DNA of 64,000 nucleotides from Ktedonosporobacter rubrisoli (lineage in GTDB: Bacteria > Chloroflexota > Ktedonobacteria > Ktedonobacterales > Ktedonobacteraceae). This document shows positions 17,679 through 27,403 of this stretch, piece after piece (position 1 is the stretch's first letter; the number at the start of each line of letters is the position of its first letter). The notes under the pieces are model-generated. The model made no database searches and had not been told where the DNA came from. It worked only from the letters and a program-made list of their open reading frames with translations. Made by a program: the position numbers and the translations under genes. The stretch is from positions 6,634,001 through 6,698,000 of the forward strand of contig NZ_CP035758.1 in NCBI RefSeq assembly GCF_004208415.1. The letters run 5' to 3'.

Positions 17679-18164
17679 TCAGGCGCTGCAGGCCCGTTGA
17701 GCATGCTTTCCCTGCCGATAGGTAACGTCTACCCAATACCGCTCGGGTCTCTGCCTGGCGATGAAAACGGGGATCTGCTGGCCCGCTTTATAGCGGCGGG
17801 CCAATGGCATGCTCAGGCCCTCACTGATAAACTCGTAGCGCTGCTTTGTCTGCGGATCAAGCCACTCGGCTACGATCAGATAGTAGGTATCTGCTCCGGC
17901 CGTAGAGGCTACCGCCAGCTGACCACCCAGCGCGCCCAGAAACTCAAATATGGCCTCGATAACCCGCAAGACTTTGTGCCAGGCGGATTTTTTAAGCGGG
18001 GTTGGCGTACTCTTTTGCACGCGTAGAATAGTGGCCATGACGCGCTCTCCCTCCCGCTGCAAGCATTCCCGATGCCGCTTCCGCTGGCTACTCACGAGAA
18101 AGACCCATAGGCCAAGGCCTCCAAAGAAGAGCACGCAGAGAATAAAGGTGAGCAGAATGAGCAT
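17679..18164 (-). CDS. Single-pass membrane protein of unknown function (DUF3592-like)
   Basis: The 161-residue product begins with a membrane helix MLILLTFILCVLFFGGLGLWVFLV. A cytoplasmic or external beta-rich domain follows, with RVMATILRVQKS and ADTYYLIVAEWLDPQTKQRYEFISEG. The pattern of a hydrophobic start and the VATI..V/TY.L.V.W.DP..G..Y.F.S sequence resembles DUF3592-type proteins, whose role is unknown. I chose the ATG at 18164 because the helix starts there. An in-frame ATG at 18218 would add 18 hydrophilic residues. It is alone on the minus strand, convergent with the ABC operon. Confidence 0.65.
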   Translation of the reverse strand: MLILLTFILCVLFFGGLGLWVFLVSSQRKRHRECLQREGERVMATILRVQKSTPTPLKKSAWHKVLRVIEAIFEFLGALGGQLAVASTAGADTYYLIVAEWLDPQTKQRYEFISEGLSMPLARRYKAGQQIPVFIARQRPERYWVDVTYRQGKHAQRACSA

Positions 18165-18475
18165 ATTTTCGCTTAACACAGAAAACTCCTCTATACAGCG
18201 CTGGCCAGAGAAGCACAAGCTCTAGCCCTAACCTATAAACGCCAGGTTAAGCAAAAATTGCCTGCTTGCTTTAAAGGCAGTAAGGCTGGCGGTAAGATTT
18301 ATCAGGCATTTCAGCTCTGCTTGCCTCAGTGACAGATATGCTGGCGCTCATCCTCGGGCCTGCTCGCAGGCGAGAGCTACCGTGTGCTCCTGAGGAGCAG
18401 AGGAGGCTATGGCAGAGCTAAAAGCTGCAAGAACGCAATATTCGCCCGCGCTGAGGCATTCTGCGCCTCAAACGG

Positions 18476-18484
18476 TGTTATAAT
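18476..18484 (+). promoter_or_regulatory. Extended -10 promoter element
   Basis: TGTTATAAT (extended -10, TG-N-TATAAT) lies about 52 bases before the start of the LLM oxidoreductase. No good -35 is seen at the expected distance, as is common with extended -10 promoters. The rest of the 18219-18535 gap holds a small hairpin (TGAGGC 18452-18457 with GCCTCA 18465-18470) and no gene. Confidence 0.55.
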
Positions 18485-18535
18485 TACGGCACCTACGAGT
18501 TGTTACATTTAGCGCTGCAAGGAAAGGATCACCGC

Positions 18536-19609
18536 ATGACGACAAACGCTGGCAACGCTGCTAGTAGCCCTGCAAAGGCCTATCGTAAGCGCATAGGCTT
18601 GATTGCAGACTCTCCCAACTTTCCGGGCGTCTGGGATCAAACCGTGGAAAAGGTAAGGCTTGCCGATGAGCTGGGCTATGATGCCATCTGGTTAGGCGAG
18701 TCGTGGGGCTATGAGCTATTTACCTCAATGAGCGATCTGGTGCGCGCGACAAAACGAATCAAGGTTGGCGCCGGGATCGCCAATGTCTATTCACGCACGC
18801 CGGCGCTGATCGCCAGCACCATAGCAACGCTGGATGAGCGCTCGGGCGGACGCATCTTGCTGGGTCTGGGACCATCGGGGGCAAATGTCGTTGAGCACTG
18901 GCACGGCGTTAAGTTTGAGAAGCCTTTGAAGCGCACGCGCGAATATATAGAGATTATCAGGACGATCCTGCGCGGCGAAAAGCTGATATATCAAGGCGAA
19001 TTCTTCAAGCTTGAGCGCGGCTTTAAATTGCGCTTTACGCCACCGCGCGCGGATCTGCCCATTTATGTTGCCGCGCTGGGACCGAAATATATCGAGCTAA
19101 CTGGCGAGCTGGCCGATGGCGTGCTTCCCATCTATTGGCCCTCGCATAAATGGGGCGAGCTGCGCCAGCAACTCGACGAGGGCTCGCACAAAGCCGGGCG
19201 CCCGCCTCATAGCGCGGCCATCGCTCCCTACATCACCACAGTTATTTTGCCCGAGAACGTATCAGAGGAAGAAAGACAGGCGGCCCGTCGCCGGGCGGCT
19301 GCGCCTCTTGCCTATTACGTCGGCAAGATGGGTGTCTATTACGCGGGCATGCTCACGCGCCACGGCTTTGGCGAGGAAGTCAAGGCAGTCATCAACGGCT
19401 GGCAGCAGGGTATGAAAACAGCAGTCGAGATCGCCAGCCAGCGCCTGCTCGATGCGACAGCTCTGATTGGCACGCCTGCCGAGATCGTCGCCAAACTTGA
19501 TAGCTGGGCCGAGCTCGGCGTTGACGAGCCTTTGCTCTCCATGCCCTCCGGCACACCAGAGGAGGCCGCGACTCAGCTTGGCGCGCTCATGGACGCCTTG
19601 AAAGCTTGA
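18536..19609 (+). CDS. LLM-class (luciferase-like, F420/FMN) oxidoreductase
   Basis: A 357-residue TIM-barrel flavin-type oxidoreductase of the bacterial luciferase-like family. Typical segments are VRLADELGYDAIWLGESWGYELFTSMSDL, RIKVGAGIANVYSRTPALIASTIATLDE and GRILLGLGPSG. In the middle is the ADGVLPIYWPSHKW region. The subgroup resembles 5,10-methylenetetrahydromethanopterin-reductase-like proteins, many of which use coenzyme F420. That cofactor is known from Chloroflexi and Actinobacteria, but no F420 biosynthesis gene lies in this window. The start at 18536 follows CAAGGAAAGGATC. Its 3' end overlaps the converging protease gene by 37 bases. The substrate is unknown. Confidence 0.85.
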   Translation: MTTNAGNAASSPAKAYRKRIGLIADSPNFPGVWDQTVEKVRLADELGYDAIWLGESWGYELFTSMSDLVRATKRIKVGAGIANVYSRTPALIASTIATLDERSGGRILLGLGPSGANVVEHWHGVKFEKPLKRTREYIEIIRTILRGEKLIYQGEFFKLERGFKLRFTPPRADLPIYVAALGPKYIELTGELADGVLPIYWPSHKWGELRQQLDEGSHKAGRPPHSAAIAPYITTVILPENVSEEERQAARRRAAAPLAYYVGKMGVYYAGMLTRHGFGEEVKAVINGWQQGMKTAVEIASQRLLDATALIGTPAEIVAKLDSWAELGVDEPLLSMPSGTPEEAATQLGALMDALKA

Positions 19610-20769
19610 GGGCGCCGGGTCAGAAACATGTCAGCGTGCTTGAGGCGTTTCCTGATTGAGGGATGGGAGTGAAAGAGGAACTCCACAAGAGGCGGTGGCT
19701 CGATATCGGTAAGATTCTGATTGGCCAGGCGAGTCATCGCACTTTTGAAGGCTTCAACCTTCTGCGTTGACTGTAGAGCATATTCGTCGGCCTGATACTC
19801 AATCAGCCGACTATAGCCGTTGCCAATCGGCATGACGATCAAGCTAAAAACCCCGGCCAACAAGAATAAGAAGGGCAGGGTGGCCGGATCGGTCAAGGCT
19901 TGATAATAGTGCTGCCCATCCACAATCCAGTGCAGCAAAACGTTAGCGATATAGAGCCCGCCCAGGGTCAGCACGGCCTGGCTGAGGATGAGCTTCCAGA
20001 TATCATGATGCACGTGGTGTCCCAACTCGTGGGCCAGCACCACCTCGATTTCATCAAGGCTATAGCGATCCACCATGGTATCGCCAAGGACGATGCGCCG
20101 GGTATTGCCAAGTCCCATCAAGGCTGCATTGGCCGCTGTGGTCTTGTTGCTCATCTGCATGGTAAAGACGCCACGTACGTGGGTATTGGCCCGCTCGACA
20201 AGAGCGGTCAGGCGCCGGGTAAGTTCGCCCTCCGGCAGCGGAGTGAATTTATAGAAGAGTGGAAAAATGAGGACGGGAGCAAGATTGGCCATAATCACTG
20301 AGAAGAAGAGCATCACCAACGCAACCCACAGCCACCACAGATCCGGTTGCAAGGCCAGCAAGGCGTAGATCAGGGAAAGTCCGGCCGCCTCCAGGATCAG
20401 GCTGAGGACGAATTGTTTGCCGAGGTCGATCAGCCAGGCCTTGAGCGTCATGGTCGAGATGCCATAGCGTTTGGGCAGCGTGAAACCTGCGTAATAAGCT
20501 CGGGGCAGGCTGATAAGCTCGTAGACGAGGACGAGGATCAGAAAGTAGCCAAGAATCTGCAGTGGAAACCAGCCGCGCAACGGCTGCCAGAGCAGCGGCG
20601 AGAACCAATGGGACGCGTACTGCAGTTGATCGCGTAGCCACTTATCAAGACCAATGCCAATGATAAGGCAAATCCCTATCGCCGCAATACACATACCTAT
20701 CAATGAGAGTTGTAAGCGTTTACGCGCATATTCGCGAGCCTTCTGCTGCCGGGCTGCGTCGATCTCCAT
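19573..20769 (-). CDS. M48 family (Ste24/CAAX-type) membrane zinc metalloprotease
   Basis: The 398-residue integral membrane protein has several helices before the catalytic site and matches M48A (Ste24-like) peptidases. The zinc-binding motif is VLAHELGHHVHHD (HEXXH) and the third ligand Glu sits in LIEYQADEYALQ. Preceding it is TAANAALMGLGNTRRIVLGDTM, highly conserved in the family. I used the ATG at 20769 because AGGAGC lies 8-13 bases upstream; the frame is open to 20859. Family members cleave prenylated or misfolded membrane proteins. The bacterial role is general quality control. The stop codon lies inside the converging LLM gene. Confidence 0.9.
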   Translation of the reverse strand: MEIDAARQQKAREYARKRLQLSLIGMCIAAIGICLIIGIGLDKWLRDQLQYASHWFSPLLWQPLRGWFPLQILGYFLILVLVYELISLPRAYYAGFTLPKRYGISTMTLKAWLIDLGKQFVLSLILEAAGLSLIYALLALQPDLWWLWVALVMLFFSVIMANLAPVLIFPLFYKFTPLPEGELTRRLTALVERANTHVRGVFTMQMSNKTTAANAALMGLGNTRRIVLGDTMVDRYSLDEIEVVLAHELGHHVHHDIWKLILSQAVLTLGGLYIANVLLHWIVDGQHYYQALTDPATLPFLFLLAGVFSLIVMPIGNGYSRLIEYQADEYALQSTQKVEAFKSAMTRLANQNLTDIEPPPLVEFLFHSHPSIRKRLKHADMFLTRRPQAFKASMSAPS

Positions 20770-20880
20770 ACTTTTCTGCTCCTGATCTCGTAGGGGGGAC
20801 ACGATAAAGGAGTTCAAAAAAAGGTGAGTTATCGCGCTCATTGCCCTATGCATACACAATGAGCACGATCTATCGAGTCC

Positions 20881-21627
20881 CTAGAAACCTAATTTACGTA
20901 GATTTTCCAACGAACGGCGTGCACTCTCCAGCGAAGGAATAGTAGGGGCATCGTGTTCCACAATATAGAAGCGAGTTCCGCTTTCCTGCGCGGCTCTACA
21001 TATTCCTGCAATATCGAGTGTGCCATCTCCAACTTCAGTATAATGGCGGTCGGCTGTCATATCTTTGAGATGGATCAGCGGTATGCGTCCTGCATGCTGC
21101 CGTAGATAGGCAATCGGATCGACGCCTGCATAAGCAGCCCAGTAGGTATCCAGTTCAAAGCTGACCAGAGCTGGATCGGTGGCGCTAAACAGAATATCAA
21201 GCAGATATTGCCCATCGCTTTGCTGGAACTCAAAGTCGTGATTATGGTAGCCGAAAGAGAGTCCTCGCTCCTGGCAGCGCCGTCCTATCTCGTTCATCTG
21301 GGGCGCCAGGGTGCGAAAACTATCAGCGTTGTGCCACTCGTGCGGGAGAGAAGGCAGTACCAGGTGAGGACAGCCAATTTCCAGGCAGTAGTTAATGTGG
21401 TAGTCGAGATTCTTTTCAAGCTCTGACCACCCTACATGCGTGGAAACGCCGCGCAAGCCTGTCTCTTTGAGCAGATCTTTCGTCTCAGCGGCAGAGAGGT
21501 CGCCATAGCCGGCGAACTCTACTGCTGGATAGCCAAGGCTGGCCACGCGCCGAATGGTCCCCTTAAAATCCCGGGCCGTCTCATCCCTAACTGTGTACAA
21601 TTGTAGTGCTACTAACTTCTCGCTCAT
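20881..21627 (-). CDS. Sugar phosphate isomerase/epimerase-like TIM-barrel protein
   Basis: The 248-residue protein belongs to the AP-endonuclease-2-like/xylose-isomerase-like barrel family. Metal-ligand positions are visible in FGYHNHDFEF, VSFELDTYWAAYAG, IHLKDM and the late Glu in YIVEHD. The start MSEKLVALQLYTVRDETARDFKG is typical of family members in sugar or inositol catabolism (IolE/IolI-like). The substrate cannot be assigned, and no sugar operon surrounds it. The start codon at 21627 follows TCAGGAGAGCTC on the minus strand, a good ribosome binding site. Confidence 0.85.
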   Translation of the reverse strand: MSEKLVALQLYTVRDETARDFKGTIRRVASLGYPAVEFAGYGDLSAAETKDLLKETGLRGVSTHVGWSELEKNLDYHINYCLEIGCPHLVLPSLPHEWHNADSFRTLAPQMNEIGRRCQERGLSFGYHNHDFEFQQSDGQYLLDILFSATDPALVSFELDTYWAAYAGVDPIAYLRQHAGRIPLIHLKDMTADRHYTEVGDGTLDIAGICRAAQESGTRFYIVEHDAPTIPSLESARRSLENLRKLGF

Positions 21628-22048
21628 GAGCTCTCCTGATGTCTTTTCAAATCCTATCCAGGCTCCTGCCTTTATGTGAGCCTGGCTTAGTATATCACCT
21701 CAGGATGGCTCTCGCCCGAAAAAATTGCTTCGCACGCATAACAAAACGACAAACTATATCTTTTTACTTTTTCTCTCGGCAAGGCTGCTTTCCGGTCACA
21801 ATAACAAGGATACATTACAATGCCTGAGGCAAAGAGCTGGCAGTTTCCCTGATATTGAAGAAGATTGACTATCCGCCCTTTATCTGCTACACTTATCACA
21901 TCAAATTATATGAATACCCTGATTACACCATAAAAGTTTAGATGTGGCTTACATTATCTTAATTATTTAGATAAATCGTCCCATGCGATATTTTCTACCT
22001 TTGTGACTCTCAAATTTTCATAGAAAGACAGGGTTCAAAAGGAAGGAT
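21628..22048. other. Gene-free divergent intergenic region
   Basis: About 420 bases separate the divergent barrel-protein and kinase genes. The sequence is AT-rich. It includes a small dyad TTATCT/AGATAA near 21955-21975. No coding frame of quality was seen, and the promoters are not clear. Confidence 0.6.
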
Positions 22049-24193
22049 ATGGCTACATCTACCTGCCCTTACTGCCATCAGTCAGTAAAGGCAATCGACG
22101 AGATTTGCGAGAACTGTGGCATCGTCCTCACATCACCTATATTCATAAGCAGCCAGACGACCACCCCGACCAGTACGCAGGCAACTTGTCCCCATTGCAG
22201 AGAGCCGATCAAGGCTTCCGAAGAGATCTGTGAGAACTGTGGTATGGTCCTGCAGCCTGCCGGCGCGCTGAGCACGACTGATCTCCCTACTGCCGTTATG
22301 CAGGAGCAATGTCCGCGTTGCCAGGAACCGCGCAGGCCCAACAAAAAGTTCTGCGCCCGCTGCGGCTATCGCTTTGGGGAGGCGGACGTGGGCAGTACCC
22401 AGGCGCAACCCGTAGTTCAGAACAGGACCGCGCCCCTGCTTGGCCGGGTGCTCAATAGCAGATATAAGGTAAATCAGACCATCGGCGAGGGCGGCATGGG
22501 TTCTGTCTACCTGGCCGAGGATCTTATTCTTAAGCGCCAGGTGGTGATCAAAGCCCTCTTAAGCGATGATGATCCCGATCTTGTAGCGCAGAGTGTCAAG
22601 GAACGTGAGTTTCTCGCCGCCATCAAGCATAGCAATATCGTCTCGATTTATGACTTTATCACCGAAAATAAGCGCGGCTATATCGTCATGGAGCACGTGC
22701 ACGGCAAGACCCTGGAGCAGATAATGGAAGAGCAGGGCAAACCGTTTGAGGCTGCGGATGCCATTCGCTACATACTCGGTATCTTACCCGCCTTTAGCTA
22801 CCTGGCAAAGTTACAGCTCGTCTACTGTGATTTTAAGCCCCAGAACGTCATGCTGGAAAAGCTTAAAGATGGCACGCAGATAGTCAAGCTCATCGACCTG
22901 GGAACTGTGATTAAATACGAACGTCGCCCGCGCGATGTCTACGGCACGCATGGCTTCTATGCTCTAGAAGCAGTGCGGGCACCCTCGCCCGAAACAGATC
23001 TGTATACCATCTGCCGCACCCTGGCCTACCTGGTCAGCGCAATGGATCTTGCCGATCCAGTCTTTGGCATGCCACCTTCAGAACATTATAAAGCCTTTCG
23101 CGATTATCCCGCCCTCTATCGCCTGCTCTGCAAGGGAACCCACACCCAGCCAGCCCGACGCTTTCATAGTGCCGAGGATCTCGCTGATCAGCTTGCCGGC
23201 GTATTACGGCAAATCGAAGGCGGCACAGCCAGCGTTCCCATCAATTCACATCTGTTTGTCTCATCAGTACTCACGACGACAGGAAAGCTAGGCTTACGGG
23301 GCGAGGCAGCTCTTGACGAAAAAGATAAAGCGATTGTGCCATTGCGCAGCGGAGATCAGGCCTTGCGCAGTGGAAATCTGCAGAGAGCACTTGAGCTGTA
23401 CCAAAAAGCCCTGACCGTAAATTCCAAGAGTATCGATGCCCTCGCGCGCTGTGCCGAGGTCCTGGTTGAGCAGGAGGACTATATTAACGCCCTCACGATG
23501 ATCACCAGGCTGCAGCAGCTGGTTCCCGGGCACTGGAAGGTAGCCTGATGCACAGGTCATATGCTCGAAGCCCAGAGCAGCCTCAAGGAAGCCGCCGAAC
23601 AATATCGCACTTTGATGAGCGAACTGCCCGGCGAGTTGCCTCCCATCCAGGCGCTGGCCCGCGTCCACGCACGTATGGGCAACGATACAGAGGCTGTCAA
23701 GCTCTACCTTGATGTGCTCAAAGCAGATCCGGGCAACACAGAAGCCATCCTGGGCGCCAGCGCAGCGCTTTGCAATCTCCAGCGCTGGCAAGAAGCCATT
23801 AAGGTTCTGAGCAACATCAGCGAGATGTCAGCAAAATTTATCGATGCGCAACTCCTACTCTGTGACATCTATCTCAACCGCATTACGCCGCTCACGTCTC
23901 AGAACGTCCACGCGGCGGCCGAAGCTGTCAATGTTTCGCGTGGGCACACCGAAGATGCCCGCTATTATCTGCTCTATGCAGAAGTTTGTCGTGCGGCCTA
24001 CCAGCTAGCCAGGGATAATAAATTAGTGCCAACAAAGATTAGCATTGCGCATACATCCACCTCACAAGCGCGCGAGCTGGCCTTCGCCGCCGAGGATGGA
24101 TATCGGCAATACCTGCTTCGCGAGCCGCATCCCAGCGAGCGCGAGCTCCTCGTCCGCCGCAAGTGCAAGGTCGCTCCCTGGCGTCCCTGGTAA
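22049..24193 (+). pseudogene. PknG-like Ser/Thr kinase with zinc ribbons and TPR, interrupted by in-frame TGA
   Basis: The frame runs from the ATG at 22049 to a TGA at 23546-23548 and continues in the same frame, open to 24193. Three N-terminal zinc ribbons come first (CPYC..CENC, CPHC..CENC, CPRC..CARC). Then a kinase domain follows with IGEGGMGSVYLAE, VVIKALL, YCDFKPQNVMLE (YCD instead of HRD) and LIDLGTV (DLG instead of DFG). A C-terminal TPR region follows. Order and motifs match actinobacterial PknG, where Zn-ribbon, kinase and TPR regulate 2-oxoglutarate metabolism through GarA. The stop sits at the position where PknG has Trp (RLVWYRA; here KVA-stop-CTG), so a TGG to TGA change is the simplest explanation. 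Readthrough, or restart at 23561, is possible. Next come a VWA and a GlnX-like gene. Confidence 0.85.
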
Positions 24194-24236
24194 GACGTTA
24201 GCAACAAGCTCTGTTCGCAGAAAGAGAAAACAATCA

Positions 24237-25499
24237 ATGTTCACCATTACTGCACACTATAACCAGTACTTGCCTGTCGGTCAGAACAGTATGCAAGCTA
24301 TCCTCTCGCTAGAGGTGAGTCCCGATGTGCAAGCCAGTCCATCTCCCTTAACTCTTGCCATCGCGCTTGACCACTCGGGCTCGATGGAAGGCTCCCGGCT
24401 AAGATCTGCCTGCGAGGCTACGACCAGGGTCATTCAAGCCCTCGATGGGAGCATAACATTTATGCTTATCGCCTTTAATCATAAAGCCGATTCTCTCTAT
24501 GGGCCAGCCATGGCCACTGCTACTCATAAGCGACAGGCTATCGAGAAACTGCGGCGCGTTAAGGCTGATATGGGCACGCGTATGAGCACGGCCCTTAACC
24601 TGATCACCGAGAAACTGGGGAAAAGAGATACGCATACCAGGAAGGTTCTGTTTCTTACCGATGGGAAAAATGAAGGCGAAGCTCGTAGCGAGCTTGATCA
24701 GGCAATTGCTCGCTGTGCCGCCGCCAATGTCAGCATTCACGCCTGGGGCATAGGCACAGATTGGGATGAGAAAGAGTTGCGCCATATGGCCGATGCTACG
24801 CACGGTGTGGCTGACATGATTCCCAATCCCGCGCAGATCGCGCAGGCCTTCTCAGGCTCGTTTCAGGAGATACGGACCACAGTGCTTGCTAACGCGTGTC
24901 TTTACCTCTGGACGCCGATGGGCGTGAGCATCAAAAAGGTGGAGCAGGTGCATCCCAACATCGTTGCCTCTGGCCTGGAAGCTGATCCGGCCAACCCTCG
25001 CCAGCAAGTCATCTCTCTTGGCTCCTTCACGAAAGGTGAGCGGCGCGACTATCTCATTGAGCTTGCTCTGCCAGCCTATACGCCAGATCAACAATTCCTG
25101 GTTTTGCGTCCCAGCATCGCTTATTACACAGGTCAGGCCCAGGAGGTCACAGAAAAAAGTACGCGCCAGGGCTGGGTTTTTGCCCAGTGTACGCAAAACT
25201 CAGCCCTGGCCGCACAGCTCAATCCCCACGTCGCACACTATATCGGCCAGGAAGCCTTAGCCCAGGCGATCACAGAAGGCCAGGAAGCTCTGGCAGCAGG
25301 GGATACGGCGCGGGCTACCCGTGTGCTGGGCAGAGCGCTGGAGATCAGCGAGCGCAGCGGCAACGAGCGCATCACCAGGCTGCTGAGCGCAATCGTACAG
25401 CGAGACGCGCGTGGGACCATTCAACTTAGCAAGCAAGCTGATATTGTGGCGACTAAAAAGCTGGCCCTCAATATCGGCCACACCTCAAAATTGAAATAG
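24237..25499 (+). CDS. von Willebrand factor A domain protein
   Basis: This 420-residue protein starts MFTITAHYNQYLPVGQNSMQ and has a VWA domain from about residue 37. The metal-ion site (MIDAS) is DHSGSM with MGTRMS and FLTDGKNEG. The remainder contains a beta-rich stretch (ISLGSFTKGERRDYLIELAL) and a C-terminal helical region. No signal peptide is seen, so it is probably cytoplasmic and mediates protein-protein contact. It lies 43 bases after the kinase reading frame and 32 bases before the membrane protein, so it belongs to the same operon. The start at 24237 is preceded by a weak AGAAAGAG. In Mycobacterium no VWA protein sits in the pknG operon, so this is a distinct feature. Confidence 0.85.
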   Translation: MFTITAHYNQYLPVGQNSMQAILSLEVSPDVQASPSPLTLAIALDHSGSMEGSRLRSACEATTRVIQALDGSITFMLIAFNHKADSLYGPAMATATHKRQAIEKLRRVKADMGTRMSTALNLITEKLGKRDTHTRKVLFLTDGKNEGEARSELDQAIARCAAANVSIHAWGIGTDWDEKELRHMADATHGVADMIPNPAQIAQAFSGSFQEIRTTVLANACLYLWTPMGVSIKKVEQVHPNIVASGLEADPANPRQQVISLGSFTKGERRDYLIELALPAYTPDQQFLVLRPSIAYYTGQAQEVTEKSTRQGWVFAQCTQNSALAAQLNPHVAHYIGQEALAQAITEGQEALAAGDTARATRVLGRALEISERSGNERITRLLSAIVQRDARGTIQLSKQADIVATKKLALNIGHTSKLK

Positions 25500-25531
25500 T
25501 TGGGCGCGTCACTGCCCAGGCGAAAGAAGTT

Positions 25532-27133
25532 ATGTCTACACAAAAATATCAGCCCTCGGTCCTGACTTCAACAAAGTCTCAGGCTGGTACTGCTCTGCAA
25601 TCCAAGGCAGGATCTGGCCTGAAAAAATCTGCGCATATAAAGCGCATCTGGACAGCCGCCAGCAAGACACTTAAGGGGCAATTTATAGTCCTCTCGTTTG
25701 GTGGACTCTTTCTGGCCCTTGTGCTCACGGCATCTGTCGTGCAAGCGTTTCAGCGCGCTAACAGTGACCTTGACACCATCAACAATGGAAGTATTCCTAG
25801 CGTTAATGCGGCCCAGACGCTAGCACAATATATCGAAGATATCGATGCCAAATCCGCCGATTACCTGGCGACAGGCGCTCTGAGCGATCGCCAGCCGTGT
25901 TCAATCGTGGGCACAAATAGCACTGCCCCTATGACCGTCCACGATTGCGATAATGTGAATATCGAAGCTGAGATCCAGCTCGCCAATCGCGAACTATTCA
26001 ACGCTGCCCATAATGTCACATATCCCGGTGAGCGCACGGCAGTTGAGCGCATTACACGAGGCTTTGAGGAATATATCGCTAATATTGCCCTGATGCGCTA
26101 CGAATACACGCGGGCGACGACAAAAGGTGCTGTTCAGGACCCTCATCTGCAGGCGGCCTATAAAGCATATCAAGATGCCAGCGCGCTATTACACCAAAAG
26201 ATCGGATCACCTATCCTCAGCGGAGAGGACGCGCTAGCTATCGACGAGTCAAGCCTTCCGACTTGCGTTATAAACGGGCATGTACTCGCCGGGACGGCAT
26301 GGGCGCGTGGGAGCATCGAGGATAACATCACTTGTTTGAATAACATCAATAAGTCGCACCTCGATGCGGCTTACGATGATACACTCAAATTTCTGGATGC
26401 AGGCAAGCTTCTGGCCTTCTTCCTGTGTGCCATCTTTTGCTTATACTTGCTGTTCACCGCTGGCAAAATGGCTTTTGCGACGCATCGCATCATGAATATC
26501 GGGCTCAGCATTGCCTTTCTGACCGGTGTCATTCTCAGTATAGCCGTGAGCAGCCTTTTTCTTAATCTATCGGGGCGCCACGGAGCCTTCGGCCAGATGG
26601 TCAAGGACGATTACGACAGCATCTATGCTGCTGCCCTGCTCAAGCGTTACGGTACGGCCGCCAACGGCGACGAGTCGCGCTGGCTCATTGCATTGGAGTT
26701 TGGGGATAAGACAGGTAGTGAGCATTGGGCCCAGGATTGGCAAGCTAATCTGCAGCAGGTTGAGCACTTGATGACCCAGGCCCGCGCAAATCGAACCTGG
26801 CCCGAAGAGGATCAGCCGCTGACAGATATGCAGGCGAATTGGCAGCGCTATGTTGCCATCGACGGGCATATGCGCAATCAAGCACAAGATATTGCCGATC
26901 CGCAGCGTATTATTCATGCTGAAGCGCTGAGCACTGGCGCATCGAACAATACATTCGACCAGTTTAGCCAGGCAGTCGATCGGCTCAGTAAAGCTAATGC
27001 TAATCACTACACAACCACCTATGCCTCTACGCAGCTCACGCTCTTACTCTATATCATGCTAAGCCTGCTCCTCTTCCCGCTTGCCAGTCTACTAGCACTC
27101 TGGGGCATCTGGCTACGTCTCAAGGATTTCTAA
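25532..27133 (+). CDS. GlnX-like four-helix membrane sensor
   Basis: The 533-residue protein has a basic, Ser/Lys-rich cytoplasmic N-terminus and membrane helices near residues 52-72, 290-310, 325-348 and 504-527. Two large helical external domains lie between helices 1-2 and 3-4. External cysteines near CSIVGTN/HDCDN and TCVINGH/NITCLNN could form disulfides. The arrangement matches mycobacterial GlnX, which receives the amino-acid signal from the binding protein GlnH and acts on PknG. Sequence similarity was judged from topology and context, not from a search. It is the last gene of the kinase/VWA operon. A GlnH-like binding protein is not next to it. Confidence 0.7.
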   Translation: MSTQKYQPSVLTSTKSQAGTALQSKAGSGLKKSAHIKRIWTAASKTLKGQFIVLSFGGLFLALVLTASVVQAFQRANSDLDTINNGSIPSVNAAQTLAQYIEDIDAKSADYLATGALSDRQPCSIVGTNSTAPMTVHDCDNVNIEAEIQLANRELFNAAHNVTYPGERTAVERITRGFEEYIANIALMRYEYTRATTKGAVQDPHLQAAYKAYQDASALLHQKIGSPILSGEDALAIDESSLPTCVINGHVLAGTAWARGSIEDNITCLNNINKSHLDAAYDDTLKFLDAGKLLAFFLCAIFCLYLLFTAGKMAFATHRIMNIGLSIAFLTGVILSIAVSSLFLNLSGRHGAFGQMVKDDYDSIYAAALLKRYGTAANGDESRWLIALEFGDKTGSEHWAQDWQANLQQVEHLMTQARANRTWPEEDQPLTDMQANWQRYVAIDGHMRNQAQDIADPQRIIHAEALSTGASNNTFDQFSQAVDRLSKANANHYTTTYASTQLTLLLYIMLSLLLFPLASLLALWGIWLRLKDF

Positions 27134-27144
27134 GGGCGCCCTTC

Positions 27145-27170
27145 AGGGATGGAGCGAAATCTCCATCCCT
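27145..27170 (+). terminator. Hairpin after the kinase/VWA/sensor operon
   Basis: AGGGATGGAG (27145-27154) pairs perfectly with CTCCATCCCT (27161-27170), with a 6-base loop, 12 bases after the stop. No T-run follows. Confidence 0.6.
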
Positions 27171-27367
27171 GGTTAAGGACTTCAACGAATAGCCTTTGAG
27201 CATCTCCATTGGCCAGTTGCCAAGCTCTGGCTTACCTGATAGTAGCCGTTGACTAATTTTGGCCTGGATGGTATCTTCTTAACATATTCAATAAGTCAGA
27301 TTGTTCCATCTTTTCTTGCAGGAAAATAAGTTCATGCCTCTATTCGATTTCATCCAAATGATTAAGC

Positions 27368-27403
27368 TGCCGCATAGGCGAATACGCCGGGACCTATGCG
27401 GCA
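27368..27403. repeat. 11-bp perfect inverted repeat
   Basis: TGCCGCATAGG (27368-27378) faces CCTATGCGGCA (27393-27403) with a 14-base loop. It lies in the gap 27171-27630 that holds no gene. It could be a second transcription stop or a regulatory dyad for the following MFS gene. Confidence 0.5.

Noticed and set aside
23546..23548. Selenocysteine at the in-frame TGA
   Set aside because: The family position is Trp, not Cys, and TGA is used as a normal stop elsewhere in the window, for example for the genes ending at 17524 and 19609.
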